This document shows positions 28,505 through 36,171 of a stretch of DNA of 64,000 nucleotides, one piece after another. The notes under the pieces were generated by a model. It searched no databases. It was not told where the DNA came from and worked only from the letters and a program-made list of their open reading frames with translations. The stretch lies in the NCBI RefSeq assembly GCF_907165195.1, contig NZ_OU015584.1:1302001-1366000 (forward strand), written 5' to 3'. The translations under genes and the position numbers were made by a program. The stretch's first letter is position 1, and the number at the start of each line of letters is the position of its first letter. Origin of the DNA: Parvicella tangerina (GTDB lineage Bacteria; Bacteroidota; Bacteroidia; Flavobacteriales_D; Parvicellaceae).

Positions 28505-29107
28505 ATGTATTTAGAACAAGTAGATGAAAAAATACTCGTTAAGGAGTATTTGAATGGAAATGAGGCTGCGTTTGAGAAACTCCTCCGAAAAAATCAAGGT
28601 AAAGTATTTGGTTACATCATGAAAATGGTTCGTGATGAAGATTTAGCTAACGATATCTTTCAGGATACCTTCGTAAAGGTGATACGCACCTTAAAGAAAG
28701 GAAAGTATAACGAAGAAGGTAAATTTTTGCCTTGGGTGATGCGAATAGCACACAACTTAATTATTGACCATTTCAGAAAGGATAAGAAAATGCCCATTGC
28801 AGGTCGTGGTAGTGGAAATGATGATGATGAGTTTGATATCTTCTCCATATTAAAAATGGAAGATGATAACGTGGAGGATGAAATGATCTATCAGCAAATT
28901 TTGGAGGATGTAAAAGGCTTAATCGATTTTTTGCCAGAAGATCAGCAAGAAATTGTTAAAATGAGAATCTTTATGGGGATGAGTTTTAAAGATATTGCAG
29001 ATCGCACGGACGTTAGTATTAATACGGCCTTAGGAAGAATGCGATATGCCTTGATCAATCTGAGAAAAATGGTAAAAGAGAGAAATTTGAACCTCACGTT
29101 GGTTTAA
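28505..29107 (+). CDS. ECF-type RNA polymerase sigma factor
   Basis: The 200-residue sigma-70-family protein has region 2 (NEAAFEKLLRKNQGKVFGYIMKMVRDEDLANDIFQDTFVKV, then FLPWVMRIAHNLIIDHFRKDKK) and region 4 (LPEDQQEIVKMRIFMGMSFKDIADRTDVSINTALGRMRYALINLR). The linker is acidic with Asp/Glu runs. There is no adjacent anti-sigma gene, so it may be a housekeeping accessory factor. A long leader with a hairpin precedes it, and a small conserved-looking gene follows. Confidence 0.92.
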   Translation: MYLEQVDEKILVKEYLNGNEAAFEKLLRKNQGKVFGYIMKMVRDEDLANDIFQDTFVKVIRTLKKGKYNEEGKFLPWVMRIAHNLIIDHFRKDKKMPIAGRGSGNDDDEFDIFSILKMEDDNVEDEMIYQQILEDVKGLIDFLPEDQQEIVKMRIFMGMSFKDIADRTDVSINTALGRMRYALINLRKMVKERNLNLTLV

Positions 29108-29185
29108 TTTTTTTTCACGGTAAGACAATATTGAGGTTCCTACCTCGTTTTGAAAAGGTAAATAATCACAAATTTGATTTTGCCT

Positions 29186-29359
29186 ATGCCAAAACATTCT
29201 ACTTTTTATTCAAAAAATCTTACTAAAAAAACAGCAGCCGAACCACTAGAAGGCGCGAAGCCTGAACGTTCGGTGATCCAATCGCTTTTAAACTACAGTA
29301 AGTCGTTAGAGTTCAAAAGATCGAACCACGTAAAACAAGTCGAACTAGTATTAAATTAA
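29186..29359 (+). CDS. Small basic protein of unknown function
   Basis: The ATG at 29186 gives 57 residues (MPKHSTFYSKNLTKKTAAEP, ending NHVKQVELVLN). It is basic and lacks membrane segments. The middle SVIQSLLNYSKSLEF may form an amphipathic helix. It lies 78 bases after the sigma-factor gene and is followed by its own terminator at 29365. That supports a real gene, co-transcribed with the sigma factor or independent. No function can be stated. Confidence 0.6.
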   Translation: MPKHSTFYSKNLTKKTAAEPLEGAKPERSVIQSLLNYSKSLEFKRSNHVKQVELVLN

Positions 29360-29364
29360 AACGG

Positions 29365-29388
29365 AAGTCCTGATTATGATCGGGACTT
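29365..29388 (+). terminator. Rho-independent terminator
   Basis: A 10-bp stem AAGTCCTGAT / ATCGGGACTT (one T-G pair) around the 4-base loop TATG, followed by TTTTTG. It closes the sigma-factor/small-protein transcript. Confidence 0.85.
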
Positions 29389-29441
29389 TTTGTTTAAAGC
29401 AATTCAGATCTATTGGCTTCCAAAGATGGCACAATTAACTA

Positions 29442-29597
29442 TTAAAAGTAATAGGAGGCTACAAAGACAACTCCAAAAATAATTAGAAGGATGAGCAAGA
29501 ACAGAATGATCTTGCTTTCAATGTTGGTATAATCCGGACGATATCTGAATCTGTTAAAAGGTTGAAAACTTTTGTCTTTGTCTATCTTATTTGCCAT
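29442..29597 (-). CDS. 51-residue single-span membrane protein
   Basis: Found by reading the minus strand. ATG at 29597 opens MANKIDKDKSFQPFNRFRYR, then one hydrophobic helix ILFLLILLIIFGVVFVASYYF at the C-terminal end, and TAA at 29442-29444. The start overlaps the last 11 bases of the thioredoxin-like gene (ATG within its last codons), typical of translational coupling. The hydrophilic N-terminus probably faces the cytoplasm. No function is known. Confidence 0.65.
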   Translation of the reverse strand: MANKIDKDKSFQPFNRFRYRPDYTNIESKIILFLLILLIIFGVVFVASYYF

Positions 29598-30171
29598 CTG
29601 CTTTAGCCTCTTTTTGACTTTCCTGCAAAGACTGATTCCAAATCTTGTTCAGGTAATTGTGATAATATTTGTATTGATCAGATGCGAAGAACACGAGAAT
29701 CCCTATAAGATCTTCTTGCGTTTTATACCCAGGGTAAATGGTTAGGCGGGTGAGTTGTTCGTCAAGGATCACATAAGAAGGGTAGGAGGTTGCTCCGTCC
29801 AGAATAGAGTAAGCAAACCAGTGTGTTTTGCCTCTTGCGTTGGGAGATGACTTCACAAATGATGGGTCAGAATTAGTAAAGGTATGTCCATTGAATTCAA
29901 TCGTGTCTCTGGTCTCTGCGTCAAATTTTACAGGATAGTACTTTTGGTTCATGTAATTGATAATGTTCGGATCTTTGAACGTGGTCGCGTCCATTTTTTT
30001 ACACCAGCCACACCAACCAGTAGTGAAATCAATGAATACTTTTTTCTTCACTTCGTCTTTTTCTCGCTGAGCAATCATTTCATCCCAGGTCATCCAGTTG
30101 ATGCCTTCAGCTTCCTGAGCAAATGAGTAAAAAGAACAGATCAATAAGGTAAAAGCAGTTAATAATCGCAT
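29587..30171 (-). CDS. Secreted thioredoxin-fold protein
   Basis: From ATG 30171 the protein has about 194 residues, with a signal peptide (ending YSFAQ). The thioredoxin active site CGWCKK (WCGWCKKMDATTF) lies near residues 55-65, after VFIDFTTGW. The DUF255/thioredoxin_7-like pattern suggests a periplasmic disulfide reductase or chaperone. The dpp4 stop is one base upstream of the start, so the two are co-transcribed; a TTG start five codons upstream is less likely. Confidence 0.88.
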   Translation of the reverse strand: MRLLTAFTLLICSFYSFAQEAEGINWMTWDEMIAQREKDEVKKKVFIDFTTGWCGWCKKMDATTFKDPNIINYMNQKYYPVKFDAETRDTIEFNGHTFTNSDPSFVKSSPNARGKTHWFAYSILDGATSYPSYVILDEQLTRLTIYPGYKTQEDLIGILVFFASDQYKYYHNYLNKIWNQSLQESQKEAKADGK

Positions 30172-30172
30172 A

Positions 30173-32389
30173 TTAAAGTTTTTCAATTAAAAAGTTAGTC
30201 ATTAAATTATACAGGTGCTCTCTCGTATTTCCACCGTAGATACCATGATTTTTATTGGGGTAGGCCATGAAATCAAATTGTTTATTTGCTTTGATTAGTG
30301 CATCCACCATTTCCATGGAATTCTGAAAATGCACATTGTCATCAGCGCTTCCATGGATAAGCAAATAATTACCTTTCAGCTTGTCTACGTGATTAATCGG
30401 AGAGTTCACGTCATAATTCTTCCCATTTTCCTGAGGAGTTCTCATGAAGCGTTCCGTGTAGATGTTGTCGTAAAACCTCCAGTTAGTAACCGGAGCAACA
30501 GCAATCGCACTTTTAAAGACATCAGCTCCTTTGGTGATGCATAATGAAGACATATATCCACCATAAGACCACCCAAAGATGCCAATTCTATCTTTATCAA
30601 TGTATTTTAGGTTGCCTAGCTCCTTTGCAGCAGCAATCTGATCTTCGGTCTCGTATTTCCCAAGTTGAAGGTAAGTACTGTGCTTAAAGTCTCTTCCTCT
30701 GTACCCCGTGCCTCTTGCGTCAACCGAGACAACAACATACCCTTGTTGAGCAAGTGACTGAAACCAAAAATAGTTACCATAACTCCAGGAGTCGTTAACG
30801 GTATTAATCCCAGGACCACCATAAACAAACATTAGTAGAGGATAGGATTGATCTTCCTCAAAGTTACTAGGTTTGATCATCCAAGCATTAAGGTCATCAC
30901 CAGCAGCTCCTTTAACTGTAAAGAACGTTTTCTTAGTCAGGTCATACGTTTCCATGGTCTTTTTCAGAGCTTTGTTGTCTTCAATGACTAATGGTTTTTT
31001 TAGTTTTGATTTTTTATGGTTCCCGTGAATAGAAACCGTGAAAGGAGTGTTTGCATCAGAATGATAGAGCAAGAAGTACTTAAAGTGATTGCTGAATTCC
31101 GCTTCATTTGTGCCTGGCTGAGTACTTAGTTTAGTAAGCTTTGAACCATCGGTATTGATGCTGTACACCTCTCGTTGTGTTGGACTCTCTTTAGCAGCCT
31201 GAAAATAAATAACACCTTTCTTTTCGTCAATACCGTAAACTTCTGTTACTTCCCATTCACCTTTAGTCACCTGCGTTTCTTTACCAGCTGACAAGTCAAT
31301 CAGGTAGATATGGTTGAAACCGTCTTTTTCACTTGTCCATAAAAGTGTGTTTCCATCGCTAAGAAGTTCTGTGTTGTCGTGAATATCGATGTACGTTTTG
31401 GCTTTTTCGGTGTATACCACTTCAACAGGAACAGGAATATTGGGTTGTCTTTCTGGAGAAAAATTCCCTGTTAGAATCTCTAACTTGTTTTGCAAGCGAT
31501 TCATACGTTGCACTACCAAGGTGTATTGATCATTAGACCAGGTGATTCTTGGGATGTAGATATCCGTATTTGCACCTAATTCAAACGGTTCAGTACGATT
31601 GTTTTCAAGTTGGAAGACATGGATGGTAACCACTGAATTATCCTCCCCAGCTTTTGGGTATTTGAACTTGTAGTGATCTGGGTATAGAGAACCATACATT
31701 TTCATCTGAAACTCTTTCACCTTACTTTCATCAAATTTGTAGTAGGCTATTCGATCACTGTTCGGTGACCAGTAGAAACCTCTGTGAAAACTGAATTCTT
31801 CTTCATATACCCAATCTGTTGCACCATTGATGATTTCGTTCATAGTACCATCAAAGGTTACTTGCACTTCTTCCGTACTGTTTAAGAAACGATAAAAGAT
31901 ATTGTTGTTTCTCACAAAAGCAACTTTTTCACCATCTGGAGAGAAGGCTGCCAGTCGCTGCTTTCCTTGGCTCATATCCGCAAGAGGTTCCAGCGTTTTA
32001 GTTGTTATGTCGTAGATAAAATAGAAAGATTTAGAGCTGTGTCTATAGATGCTTTCCTGATCAGACGCAATCAAGATCTTAGTTTCATCGTAATTGAAGT
32101 CATAATCATCGATAGAAATAGCCTTATTATTATAGGTAAGATCAGCTGACTTGACGATTGTTCCTACCTTTTCGTAGTTTTCATAACTATACTTCTCAAT
32201 GGAAGTTCCTTCTCTGGTGTAGTCCAGTCGTGTAAAGTATACCCCATCGTTCATACTTTCTACACCATAAACATTCGCAGCACTAAAGGTTCTTGTACTC
32301 CAAATCGTTTGGTTATCAATCTTCTTTTTCTCTTGAGCCACGATCCCTCCGAACAAGAAAAGACCGATCAATACTAAACTATATTTCAT
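30173..32389 (-). CDS. Dipeptidyl peptidase IV (S9B serine peptidase)
   Basis: It removes X-Pro or X-Ala dipeptides from peptide N-termini in the periplasm. From the ATG at 32389 it has 738 residues with a signal peptide (MKYSLVLIGLFLFGGIVAQ). The N-terminal half is the beta-propeller (DPPIV_N), with a glutamate pair WVYEEEFSF for substrate binding. The C-terminal hydrolase has the nucleophile in GWSYGGYMS (Ser about 608), with ADDNVH and NKNHGIYG providing Asp and His. Upstream CAAAGATA (32410-32417) reads TATCTTTG on its strand, a plausible -7 box. Confidence 0.95.
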   Translation of the reverse strand: MKYSLVLIGLFLFGGIVAQEKKKIDNQTIWSTRTFSAANVYGVESMNDGVYFTRLDYTREGTSIEKYSYENYEKVGTIVKSADLTYNNKAISIDDYDFNYDETKILIASDQESIYRHSSKSFYFIYDITTKTLEPLADMSQGKQRLAAFSPDGEKVAFVRNNNIFYRFLNSTEEVQVTFDGTMNEIINGATDWVYEEEFSFHRGFYWSPNSDRIAYYKFDESKVKEFQMKMYGSLYPDHYKFKYPKAGEDNSVVTIHVFQLENNRTEPFELGANTDIYIPRITWSNDQYTLVVQRMNRLQNKLEILTGNFSPERQPNIPVPVEVVYTEKAKTYIDIHDNTELLSDGNTLLWTSEKDGFNHIYLIDLSAGKETQVTKGEWEVTEVYGIDEKKGVIYFQAAKESPTQREVYSINTDGSKLTKLSTQPGTNEAEFSNHFKYFLLYHSDANTPFTVSIHGNHKKSKLKKPLVIEDNKALKKTMETYDLTKKTFFTVKGAAGDDLNAWMIKPSNFEEDQSYPLLMFVYGGPGINTVNDSWSYGNYFWFQSLAQQGYVVVSVDARGTGYRGRDFKHSTYLQLGKYETEDQIAAAKELGNLKYIDKDRIGIFGWSYGGYMSSLCITKGADVFKSAIAVAPVTNWRFYDNIYTERFMRTPQENGKNYDVNSPINHVDKLKGNYLLIHGSADDNVHFQNSMEMVDALIKANKQFDFMAYPNKNHGIYGGNTREHLYNLMTNFLIEKL

Positions 32390-32519
32390 ATATGATCTAT
32401 TAATATTTCCAAAGATAACGAAACCGTTGTTCTTCTGAAAACAATTAGCATTTGCAAGAATTGAGCCAGTTAATGACAGCATATATACGCTAGCTCAGTT
32501 TTATGTTAAGGAGATTTTT

Positions 32520-32738
32520 TTACTCACTATCGGTTAAAGCGCTTCCGTCTTGGTTAAAAGAAACCTTGAATAAGAAGAAAATATTAAGGATTGAAAAGCC
32601 GCCAATTATTAGAGGAACGGAATAGGTGATTATTGGGGCTTTCAAAGCTATATAAGTTGCTGCCATAATTCCAAGAATAATTCTTCCGACAAACTGAATT
32701 CCAGCAAGGACAATTGTGATAAGAATAATCATCTCCAT
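32520..32738 (-). CDS. Small two/three-span membrane protein at the end of the accessory array
   Basis: The 72-residue protein is strongly hydrophobic (MEMIILITIVLAGIQFVGRI, then IIGGFSILNIFFLFKV) and ends in the polar tail QDGSALTDSE. It starts 68 bases from the box TGCTAAC (32807-32813) of the first palindrome, which is consistent with it being a cassette. No palindrome follows its stop. Function unknown. Confidence 0.55.
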   Translation of the reverse strand: MEMIILITIVLAGIQFVGRIILGIMAATYIALKAPIITYSVPLIIGGFSILNIFFLFKVSFNQDGSALTDSE

Positions 32739-32806
32739 CCATTTTAATAGCGATGAAATATCTTTTTGTGTAAACCCCTTTTTACAATAATCTCCTGTAA
32801 TGTTAC

Positions 32807-33593
32807 TGCTAACGGTCTTGTATATGAAAAGTAGCGGATTTAAAGCACTAATTTTTCAGTTTAACAATGACCTCTAATTTATTCATTTTGTTTCGTTTAA
32901 GCGACTAAACCGCTATTTTTTATATACGGTGTGTGTGCCCTGCATGAGCAGGACACACCCGTTTGAATTTTGTTTTTGATATCAATAATGCAAATTATTG
33001 ATTAGAAACGAAAGAAAAGCGGGTGTTATTTTTCTAGAGGGTTAAAGTCCCTTGTGGGTTAGGGTCGTTCCTATAACCATTAGTAAGCTGCAAGGTTGTT
33101 AGTTGTGAAGCTAGGACTGAAGGAAGCAGGACTACAAAAGTCGGTACTGACGAACAGGAACCGCATACAGAGGCATAGCCAATTTGGGTAAGCAAGCACA
33201 TCATTGTAACGCCCACAAGAAAAGGTTGGTTATGTAGATGCGGCAGTTATTGACGGGAAGAAAAAGCTCTTACCGGGGGAGGTCTCCTTAGCTACGCGTT
33301 AGCATAGAGGAGAAGTCAGCAGAGGTCATAGTACATACAAGCAACGAGTCGGTGACCTAAGGGATAAGCATCGGAGGACTCACAGCGTATGGAAGGACCG
33401 AACGATACTCTTCTAGAAATTCGCATAGGAATACAAAAGTATAGCCTATGCTTAAAGTAAAAAGGAATAGCTACAAGGGTGAAAAGAGCTTTGTATTGAT
33501 GAGTATCGAACCGCCCAGTACGAGAACCGTACGCTGGGTGGTGTGAGAGGCTCACCCCGCTAGTCTTTAGCGGGGCAGTCTACTCGATTAGGT
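32807..33593 (-). repeat. attC-like palindrome A, interrupted by a group II intron
   Basis: On the gene strand (minus) the element runs from ACCTAAC (33589-33593 joined to 32931-32932 once the intron is removed) to GTTAGCA (32807-32813). Arms CCGCTATTTTTTATATAC (32910-32927) and GTATATGAAAAGTAGCGG (32820-32837) pair imperfectly. ACCTAAC is a perfect RYYYAAC. Without the intron the element is about 131 bases. It lies eight bases beyond the stop of the PLD-HA gene and before the small membrane gene. Confidence 0.65.
32933..33588 (+). mobile_element. ORF-less group II intron
   Basis: About 656 bases, on the plus strand, antisense to the surrounding genes. It opens GTGTG (GTGYG consensus), forming GTGTGCCCTGC/GCAGGACACAC at 32933-32958. 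A domain V candidate pairs ACCGCCCAG (33510-33518) with CTGGGTGGT (33534-33542), with a 2-base bulge and GAGAACC-type apex; the GGTGGTGTGAGAGG run follows. Domain VI pairs CCCCGCTA with TAGCGGGG (33555-33575), and the 3' end is TCTACTCGAT, with an unpaired A eight bases from it. Domain IV is only the short hairpin GCATAGG/CCTATGC (33423-33451). No reverse transcriptase is encoded, so any mobility would need a maturase in trans. The exact 5' end could be 32931 or 32933. Confidence 0.85.
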
Positions 33594-33601
33594 GCTGGCA
33601 T

Positions 33602-35209
33602 TTATTCTTTTTTATATGGAAATCCTACTTTGTCAACAAGTTCAAATTTCCATTTATTCTTTTCATTATTCCAACCTTTTGTTTGTCTTCTTAATTGTGC
33701 AATTTTATTGTTGTATTTTTTTAAAACTTCTGGTTTTTCTTCCCTGAACTTTTCGTAGTTGCCTTCAGTTTTTAACTTTTCAATAAACTGCCATATTTTT
33801 ATTTTATCTTCGATTCCTTCCCTTTCCTTTTGATTTCTCCATTCCCATTCAACACCATTTTTTATTAGAAGTTTTCCTAACATTTCTACTTTTTCAGAAC
33901 TGAGTAAGTCATTTCTGCCTTCTTTATCTTGTTTTGTTTTGAATGACATTTGGTCACTTAGCCAATGTCCAATGTATGTTTTTTGTGAAGGAACGGTTTT
34001 ATAATTTAATTTGATTTTATAATATTTTTCTAGTTCTTTCAAATTATCTTTCCATTCATCATCTTTGGCTCGTCTATACATTTGACTATCATATTCCCAA
34101 ATAAAATTTATAGAATTCATCCTCTTTTCTTCGTGAGGTGTAAGTAATGGTCCATAATTTTTATTTCCTTTTCTTCTTTGCTTTTGCCACGCACACCACC
34201 TGCCAACTTCGTAATAAGGATGATACTTATTTTTGAATTGTGGTACATAAGTATAAGGAGTATCAGGACTTACCTTGTTTTTATATTCTACTACTTTATT
34301 AAAGTTTTTTTCCCATTCGATTGCTCTTTTATTCTCTCTCCCAACACCATCGAAAGGAAATTCTGCTTCAAGTAACTTTTCAAAATATTCAAAAGGTAGA
34401 GAGTTTGTATCTTGGTTGTATAAAGCGTGCATTTTTTGATACCATCTAAATAACTCTTTATCTTGTTCATTTTCAAAGTGTTTACTCACTATGCCATCAG
34501 GTCGCTTTTCTTTTTTGTATGATATATATCTTACTAATAGTTTGTCAAAATTTTCCTTATCATTTTCTGTAAACTTTTGATCATAATCATAGGTCTTTTT
34601 AGTTTCGTTATTTTCATTAACATCATCATCTTCTTCTTCCTCTTCCTCTCCATTAGAGAGTAAACCTCGTTTTTTTAAAATTTCTAAATATTCTTTTGAG
34701 AGTAATTTTATATGAGGTGAAGAAAGGTCTAAGAGACTTGAATAATAATCTTTAATTTCAGAAAGTGCAGTTAAATCATCCTTTTTAATGTCCAATTGGA
34801 TTGATGCTTCTACATTGGAATGAAGTGCTTGATAAGTAAGGTTTGTGGAACCTATGATTATTCTAGAAATATCTCTGCCTTCAAACAAGAATAATTTAGG
34901 ATGGTATATTTTTCGATAACTAGATTCATCGTAATAAATATAAGTTTCTATACTTTCATTTAATAAAAACTCAAGTGCATCTTCGCTAGTAATTTTATGG
35001 TCAATGCCAATAAAGAATTTGATTTCTTCGTAATTTGATTTCGCTATTTCAAGCTCTAACATAAAAGGTTTAAACCCTGAAAGAGTTGCGAAAGCAACAA
35101 AACCATAAAATTTCTTATAATCTTTACTTTCAAAAGATTTAGCAAGTTGTTTTCCGACATTATTTTTTTTACCTGAATCGAGTCCGTTTCCGAGGAAAGT
35201 TGTTTTCAT
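33602..35209 (-). CDS. Phospholipase-D-like nuclease with four helicase-associated (HA) domains
   Basis: The 535-residue protein has an N-terminal PLD domain: IYHPKLFLFEGRD (His103, Lys105) and GSTNLT (120-125), a single HKD-type site, so it should act as a dimer. An acidic linker (about 187-200, Glu/Asp run) follows. Four tandem repeats then resemble the helicase-associated HA domain (PF03457-like): about 219-287, 299-374, 386-457 and 471-532, each with aromatic landmarks (GRWCAWQKQRRKG, IGHWLSDQ) and a hydrophobic end (NFIW, VEWEW, VGFPYK). No helicase is present. HA domains are thought to bind DNA. A restriction-like nuclease is inferred. It is a single-gene cassette between palindromes A and B. 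Confidence 0.8.
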   Translation of the reverse strand: MKTTFLGNGLDSGKKNNVGKQLAKSFESKDYKKFYGFVAFATLSGFKPFMLELEIAKSNYEEIKFFIGIDHKITSEDALEFLLNESIETYIYYDESSYRKIYHPKLFLFEGRDISRIIIGSTNLTYQALHSNVEASIQLDIKKDDLTALSEIKDYYSSLLDLSSPHIKLLSKEYLEILKKRGLLSNGEEEEEEDDDVNENNETKKTYDYDQKFTENDKENFDKLLVRYISYKKEKRPDGIVSKHFENEQDKELFRWYQKMHALYNQDTNSLPFEYFEKLLEAEFPFDGVGRENKRAIEWEKNFNKVVEYKNKVSPDTPYTYVPQFKNKYHPYYEVGRWCAWQKQRRKGNKNYGPLLTPHEEKRMNSINFIWEYDSQMYRRAKDDEWKDNLKELEKYYKIKLNYKTVPSQKTYIGHWLSDQMSFKTKQDKEGRNDLLSSEKVEMLGKLLIKNGVEWEWRNQKEREGIEDKIKIWQFIEKLKTEGNYEKFREEKPEVLKKYNNKIAQLRRQTKGWNNEKNKWKFELVDKVGFPYKKE

Positions 35210-35233
35210 TTACTGTCGTTTGTTTTTGCTTGC

Positions 35234-35430
35234 ACCTAACGCCTCGTATAAAACACGTAGGGTAGTGGAAAGTTACGATTTTTGTTTTTAGTCCTAAGCC
35301 GGATCACTGAATTTTGCTTTTAACTTTTGGTTGATCAAAAGCCAAATCGGTGATTTGGCGTTCACGATTAGGAAGTTCAAATTATCCTTTTTAGTTACTT
35401 AACCCTATGTGATTTTATACAATGTTGTGT
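35234..35430 (-). repeat. attC-like palindrome B
   Basis: On the gene strand it runs from ACACAAC (35424-35430) to GTTAGGT (35234-35240), a perfect GTTRRRY. The outer arms CTAACGCCTCGTATAAAACA and TTTTATACAATGTTGTG pair imperfectly around an ACCCTA/TAGGGT extension. An internal perfect hairpin GCCAAATC/GATTTGGC lies at 35341-35359. It is about 197 bases, between the stop of the TOPRIM-like gene (53 bases) and the start of the PLD-HA gene (24 bases). Confidence 0.65.
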
Positions 35431-35483
35431 TTAGTTATTTATTAAACTAAATCTGCAAATACTTAATGTATATTGTTGGAGTT

Positions 35484-36170
35484 TTAGGTAGTTTTCGCTT
35501 TAATATCGTTTAGCAGGTCTACAAACTGTTTGAATGAATTAATATGCCCAGTATCTGTTACTCTATTAGTGAGTTCTTGCAGATATGTTAAGTCCTGAAC
35601 TATTGTTGGTTTTGATTTCCTATAATTTAAGTTTTTTTCCCTCAAAACTTCTTTGAAATAAGAATAGTGAAATTGAGCTTTTGTTCTAAAACTATCGTTA
35701 AATATTTCTAAAAGTTCAGGATCTTCTAACCGAACATTGTAAAAAGATAGGTAGTCTTTAAGTAACTGCTTTTGAGGGTTTCTTTTAATAATTCTTCTAT
35801 TACCTAGGAACCATGTTTCTATGCAAACTTCTTGAACAACTATATGTAGTGTACAATCAATATTAAGTACCACTTCAGATTCTTCTATGTGAGCTAACAA
35901 TTCCTGAACTCTTTCCTCTACCCCAATTTCTTCTCCATCCAAGCAGACTATTAGCTTATTATATAGACGATGTTCGTTAATGTTTTTGATAGCATTTACA
36001 GTATGATTATAAATCGAAGGAATACCGCCTCCAGAGAACATGTAATAATTATGTTCGGTTGCATCGGTCTCAAAATAAACTTGACTAAAATGGGGTAAAA
36101 TAAATTCTAACCACTTAGGAAATACTTTGGGTTCTGTTTGGTCCCCTTCTAGAACAAAATAGAGATTCAT
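35484..36170 (-). CDS. TOPRIM/RloB-like protein paired with an ATPase
   Basis: The 228-residue protein begins MNLYFVLEGDQTEPKVFPKW. The EGxxTEP phrase (Glu8) is the mark of RloB/DUF4276-like TOPRIM proteins. A second acidic site is IVCLDGEE (Asp78, Glu81), and CIETWFLG (Glu117) matches the conserved ETW motif of those families. Metal-dependent nuclease activity is inferred. It starts one base after the stop of the ATPase gene. ATPase plus TOPRIM pairs occur in known anti-phage systems such as PARIS and the RloA/RloB pair; this one is not identical to any I can name. Confidence 0.7.
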   Translation of the reverse strand: MNLYFVLEGDQTEPKVFPKWLEFILPHFSQVYFETDATEHNYYMFSGGGIPSIYNHTVNAIKNINEHRLYNKLIVCLDGEEIGVEERVQELLAHIEESEVVLNIDCTLHIVVQEVCIETWFLGNRRIIKRNPQKQLLKDYLSFYNVRLEDPELLEIFNDSFRTKAQFHYSYFKEVLREKNLNYRKSKPTIVQDLTYLQELTNRVTDTGHINSFKQFVDLLNDIKAKTT

Positions 36171-36171
36171 A

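Noticed and set aside
33034-33555. Short reading frames inside the group II intron
   Set aside because: Each is below 80 codons, with no reverse transcriptase or maturase motif. The region is explained as intron RNA structure.
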